Shown here in pieces: positions 7,601-8,396 of a stretch of 8,396 nucleotides of DNA (positions are counted from its first letter, which is position 1; each line of letters opens with the position of its first letter). Position numbers and translations under genes: made by a program. A model generated the notes under the pieces. That model did not search any database and was not told where the DNA came from. It saw nothing but the letters and a program-made list of their open reading frames with translations. This DNA comes from an uncultured Eubacteriales bacterium (GTDB lineage Bacteria > Bacillota > Clostridia > Christensenellales > Aristaeellaceae). The DNA lies in the NCBI GenBank assembly GCA_900553905.1, contig USFL01000051.1, positions 1-8,396 of the forward strand. The letters are read 5' to 3'.

Positions 7601-7823
7601 CCACGTATTCCAGCGTGAGCGGCTCCATGTACACCTTGTCGGCGATGTCCACATCCGTCATGATGGTGGCGGGGTTGGAGTTGACAAGAATGACCTCGTA
7701 CCCTTCCTCGCGCAGCGCCAGACACGCCTGCGTACCCGCGTAGTCGAACTCCGCGGCCTGTCCGATGACGATGGGGCCGGAGCCGATCACCAGAATGCGG
7801 TGGATGTCTGTGCGCTTAGGCAT
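4644..7823 (-). CDS. carB: Carbamoyl-phosphate synthase large subunit
   Basis: CarB makes carbamoyl phosphate from bicarbonate, two ATP and ammonia delivered by CarA. The protein is 1059 residues, close to the 1073 of E. coli, and starts [10 protein letters not shown] like many homologues. The two synthetase halves are both intact. The first begins with GSGPIVIGQ (14-22) and has ATP-grasp metal/nucleotide residues Q284, E298 and N300 (IEVNPRVSR). The second begins with [10 protein letters not shown] (555-564) and has Q817, E830 and N832 (IEVNPRSSR). Between them, about 400-550, lies the oligomerisation region. From about 920 the MGS-like allosteric domain contains ATRGT (964-968) and VINT (1004-1007), the region that binds UMP in E. 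coli, so pyrimidine feedback is likely. The ATG sits inside the carA end (8-base overlap), behind a purine-rich AAGGGGAG. The gene contains no TTA, CTA or TCA codon, which leaves a very long antisense frame open. Confidence 0.98.
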   Translation of the reverse strand: MPKRTDIHRILVIGSGPIVIGQAAEFDYAGTQACLALREEGYEVILVNSNPATIMTDVDIADKVYMEPLTLEYVAKILRYERPDAILPGLGGQTGLNLAMQLQRKGVLDECQVEILGTSFESIEMAEDREKFKELCERLGEPVLPSLIATSMEEGFRAAEQIGYPVVLRPAFTLGGTGGGFADNPEEMEELLKNALKLSPVHQVLVEKSIKGYKEIEYEVMRDANDTAIAICNMENIDPVGVHTGDSIVLCPSQTLTNKEYHMLRDSALKIIRALKIEGGCNVQFALDPYSFQYYLIEVNPRVSRSSALASKASGYPIARVSAKVAVGMHLEEIALANTPACFEPALDYVVSKMARFPFDKLEGASNRLSTQMKATGEVMSVGRTIEESLLKAVRSLEIGVCHIYMPRFDNKPVDELLDYIQDGTDDRLFAIAQLIRCGVDLGLIYDRTKIDMLFLEKIKNIVEFEAVIKAHPRDEATLFAAKKLGFSDKYIGQVWDMTEKEVFLLRKAYGLMPVYKMIDTCASEFESYVPYFYSTYEKENESVVSDRKKIIVLGSGPIRIGQGVEFDYSTVHAIWTIRRAGYEAIIINNNPETVSTDYTTSDKLYFEPLTVEDVMNIVTLENPEGVVVSLGGQTAINLAERLHDMGVKIIGTDVEAIRRAENRDAFEKVMESLGIPQPNGEAVTDIEAGVRVAERIGYPVLVRPSYVLGGRAMQIVPNEEALRHYLKTAVLVSEDQPVLVDHYITGKELETDAVCDGENVYIPGIMEHVERTGVHSGDSISVYPTFSVSEKARQTIIDYTVRLGLGIGIVGLYNIQFIVDRKDNVYVIEVNPRSSRTVPFLSKATGVPLADIATRVMLGHSLREQGIVEVMAPEKEKWYVKAPAFSFSKLRGMDAYLSPEMKSTGEAIGYDKRLTRALYKAMQSSGMNVANYGTIFVTIADTDKDEALPLIRRFYDMGFNIEATRGTAEFLKANGIRTRIRKKLSEGSEEILDSLRQGHVNYVINTREPANLGRDSDGAQIRRCAVENNVTMFTALDTVRVLLEVLEEITLCISTIDS

Positions 7824-8396
7824 GCTTCTTCTCCCCTTCCATCAAGTCGATAAAGCGACCGAACAGATACGCGCTGTCCTGCGGGCCGGGCGCGCTCTCC
7901 GGGTGGTACTGGACGGAAAAGAGCTTGTCGGGCAGGCAGGCCACGCCCTCGGCGGTACCGTCCAGCAGGTTTTGGTGCGTCAGGGTCAGGCCCGTGCCCT
8001 GCAGGGATTTCTCATCCACCGCAAAGGAGTGGTTCTGGCTGGTGATTTCGATCTTGCCGGTGGCCAGCTCGCGCACGGGATGGTTGCCGCCGCGGTGGCC
8101 GAACTTCATCTTAAAGGTCCGCGCCCCGCACGCCAGCGAGATCATCTGATGCCCCAGGCAGATGCCGAAGATGGGCAGCCGACCGCGCAGCGCGCGCACC
8201 AGGTCGATCACCGGGCGCACGTCCTCGGGGTCCCCGGGGCCGTTGGAGAGGAACAGGCCGTCGGGCTTGAAGCTGAGGATGGTATCGGCGGGGGTGTCGT
8301 AGGGCACCACGGTCACGTTGCAGCCGAACTGATTGAGCTTGCGCACGATGTTGAGCTTGATGCCGCAGTCCACCGCCACCACGCTGTAGCGCGGGT
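7816..8396 (-). CDS. carA: Carbamoyl-phosphate synthase small (glutaminase) subunit, 3' part only
   Basis: CarA hydrolyses glutamine and passes the ammonia to CarB for carbamoyl phosphate synthesis, the first step toward UMP and arginine. The gene enters from the right edge of the window, so its start and N-terminal domain are not seen. About 192 residues remain, reading in frame from the edge ([15 protein letters not shown]) to a TAA stop. They form the class I glutamine amidotransferase domain. An SNGPGDP motif is followed by the nucleophile elbow GICLGHQ (Cys codon at 8158-8160), then GHRGGNHPV and SQNHSFAV, and the His and Glu of the catalytic triad in QYHPES. All three triad residues are present, so the domain should be active. 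The stop overlaps the carB start by 8 bases, fitting translational coupling of two subunits of one enzyme. A GTG about 14 bases inside the window opens a longest ORF but is only an internal Val codon. Confidence 0.96.
   Translation of the reverse strand, partial: PRYSVVAVDCGIKLNIVRKLNQFGCNVTVVPYDTPADTILSFKPDGLFLSNGPGDPEDVRPVIDLVRALRGRLPIFGICLGHQMISLACGARTFKMKFGHRGGNHPVRELATGKIEITSQNHSFAVDEKSLQGTGLTLTHQNLLDGTAEGVACLPDKLFSVQYHPESAPGPQDSAYLFGRFIDLMEGEKKHA

Noticed and set aside
4005..7853. Plus-strand open frame of 1282 codons opposite carB and part of pyrK.
   Set aside because: It is in register antisense to genuine carB and pyrK, its product is a low-complexity His/Val/Ala/Leu-rich sequence with no domain I recognise, and it exists because the sense genes avoid TTA, CTA and TCA codons.

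Overview
This window holds the larger part of a de novo pyrimidine (UMP) biosynthesis operon, read entirely from the minus strand. In transcription order, from high to low coordinates, it runs carA (3' part only), carB, pyrK, pyrD, pyrF, pyrE, pyrB, pyrI. All seven complete genes are intact, close to the usual length of their families, and carry their catalytic or ligand-binding residues. The package is a GC-rich chromosome, strong GGAGG ribosome binding sites, a class 1B dihydroorotate dehydrogenase (pyrD plus the flavin/iron-sulfur subunit pyrK), a Gram-positive-type short orotate phosphoribosyltransferase, and an aspartate transcarbamoylase with a separate zinc-binding regulatory chain (pyrI). 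Together these point to a GC-rich member of the Clostridia/Firmicutes. That placement is inference; no taxonomic marker gene is in the window.

Layout: 7816-8396 is the glutaminase domain of carA, cut by the window edge. 4644-7823 is carB, 3870-4631 pyrK, 2962-3876 pyrD, 2255-2965 pyrF, 1603-2235 pyrE, 673-1590 pyrB and 254-676 pyrI. Neighbouring genes overlap by 4 to 8 bases or lie 12 to 19 bases apart, so there is no room for internal attenuators or promoters in the gaps. Six bases after the pyrI stop a GC-rich hairpin (216-247) followed by a T-rich stretch probably ends the transcript. The remaining 215 bases are visibly AT-richer and hold no convincing gene. They hold a strong sigma-A type promoter (50-78, minus strand) with A-tracts upstream and a boxA-like leader sequence downstream. 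It fires leftward out of the window, most likely into an rRNA operon or another stable RNA gene.

How the genes work together: CarA and CarB make carbamoyl phosphate. PyrB (held by PyrI in an allosteric complex) joins it to aspartate. Dihydroorotase (pyrC), needed next, is not in the window. PyrD/PyrK oxidise dihydroorotate with NAD+, PyrE adds phosphoribose to orotate, and PyrF decarboxylates OMP to UMP. The operon's own promoter and any PyrR-type leader would lie upstream of carA, beyond position 8396.

This is mostly ordinary housekeeping sequence. I found no undescribed system. The points most worth a second look are the left-edge promoter region, the missing pyrC with pyrBI at the far end of the operon, and two gene junctions with identical stop/ribosome-binding-site geometry.
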